Assembly: GCA_043820105.1 (NCBI GenBank) | Contig: JBDREC010000009.1 | Coordinates: forward strand, 1 to 21,502 | Length of the DNA: 21,502 nucleotides | DNA from: JBDREC01 sp043820105 [NCBI: Pseudomonadota bacterium] | Lineage (GTDB): Bacteria > Bdellovibrionota_F > JAHFAK01 | Direction of reading: 5' to 3' | In this document: piece by piece, positions 20,996 to 21,502 of the stretch | Layout of the letters: the number at the start of each line of letters is the position of its first letter | Position numbering within the stretch: the first letter of the stretch is position 1 | Translations under genes and position numbers: made by a program | Notes under the pieces: generated by a model | What the model was told of the DNA's origin: nothing | Databases searched by the model: none | The model's input: the letters and a program-made list of their open reading frames with translations, nothing else

Positions 20996-21502
20996 ATGAA
21001 TAAGCTAGAAAAAATCATGTTAATCACAATCTTAGCATCTAGTTTTATTTTCATTGGTTGTGGAAATAATGCAAAAAGAAGATCAGCTGCGGGTTTATAT
21101 GGTGCTGGAGCTCAATCAAAATATGCTAAATATAGAGATATGAGATCTCTTGATAGATACAGAAGAAGAAATCAACCAGGTTCATACATGATGCCAGGGG
21201 CAATGGAAGCAAAAATGATGCAAGACATTTTTAAAATGCAAGTTAAAGCACAACAAGAACAGCAAAAAGCGATGCTAGCTGTTGGAGTTGGTGGAGCAGT
21301 AGCAACAGGAGTTGCTGGAATAATTACAGGGGTAGCAGCTGCTGCAAAAAACAAAAAAGCAGCACAAGCAGCTCAAGCTCAAGCAGCAGCAGGAGCAGGT
21401 CATGATTTAGCGATGGCCCAATTAATGGCTGATCGAGATGTTACGCTTGCTTATATACAGGCAGGAGGCGGCGGAAGAGTAGGCGCGCCAGCTGAGAAAA
21501 AG
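20996..21502 (+). CDS. predicted lipoprotein, Ala/Gln-rich, truncated by the window edge
   Basis: The reading frame stays open for 169 codons to the right edge. MNKLEKIM, a short hydrophobic segment and the lipobox FIGC predict a lipoprotein with Cys21 modified. The mature part has an Arg/Tyr-rich stretch, a Met/Gln-rich helix and a hydrophobic Gly/Ala/Val segment (about MLAVGVGGAVATGVAGIITG), perhaps a second membrane-associated helix, then a low-complexity Ala/Gln region. I chose the second of two adjacent ATGs because AGAGG is then 5 nt away. The family is not recognised. The strong promoter suggests an abundant envelope protein. Confidence 0.75.
   Translation, partial: MNKLEKIMLITILASSFIFIGCGNNAKRRSAAGLYGAGAQSKYAKYRDMRSLDRYRRRNQPGSYMMPGAMEAKMMQDIFKMQVKAQQEQQKAMLAVGVGGAVATGVAGIITGVAAAAKNKKAAQAAQAQAAAGAGHDLAMAQLMADRDVTLAYIQAGGGGRVGAPAEKK

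Overview
The window comes from an AT-rich (about 30% GC by eye) diderm bacterium. Envelope evidence includes a large SLBB-domain outer-membrane export protein, four predicted lipoproteins with lipobox cysteines, several signal-peptide proteins and a periplasmic-type 5'-nucleotidase. The initiator tRNA does not encode its CCA end. No gene fixes the phylum. The mix (RNase G, a YchF-like GTPase, PspC, PEGA/TPR proteins, low-complexity lipoproteins) would suit a deltaproteobacterial or bdellovibrio-like lineage or another low-GC diderm, but this is only an impression.

Layout: 1-500 is mostly non-coding, with a possible 30-codon minus-strand ORF. At 518-748 lies the C-terminal stub of a tyrosine recombinase, next to an initiator tRNA-Met (846-919, minus) with its own promoter and terminator. 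From 1004 to 3853 (minus) is a 949-aa polysaccharide-export protein with about seven SLBB repeats. Then, on plus, come a SLOG/YpsA-like putative molybdenum-carrier protein and three successive lipoproteins (4613-7976), one with a long Gly-Asp tract and one with Ig-like (Big_5) domains. After a 400-bp gap rich in short tandem repeats are a divergent YchF-type GTPase, a small secreted protein and tilS; the last two overlap by 4 bp. A short ORF and a zinc-ribbon PspC protein converge at a shared CTAG. A patatin-like phospholipase (plus) overlaps a secreted PEGA protein (minus), which follows a TPR gene in the same operon. A secreted 5'-nucleotidase converges on a LysR regulator. The last minus-strand operon is rng, then a HAD phosphatase, then a UPF0173 metallo-hydrolase. 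It diverges from a HIT protein, and a lipoprotein gene runs off the right edge behind a near-consensus promoter.

The most striking signal not explained by genes is a set of short tandem repeats, almost all with a 7-bp period, in at least five sequence flavours (GTGGTAA, CGTATTW, AGCGTAC, TAATTAA, ATTGCTT). They lie in intergenic gaps close to start or stop codons; the largest has 14 units between rng and the HIT gene. A 6-bp relative (TAATCC) occurs in an intergenic gap and again inside a coding region, where it encodes a Pro-Asn repeat just after a signal peptide. An 11-A homopolymer upstream of the export gene is a second possible source of length variation. I found no operon that clearly forms a new defence or biosynthetic system. 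The repeat network, the lipoprotein cluster and the degenerate YchF-like GTPase are the best leads.
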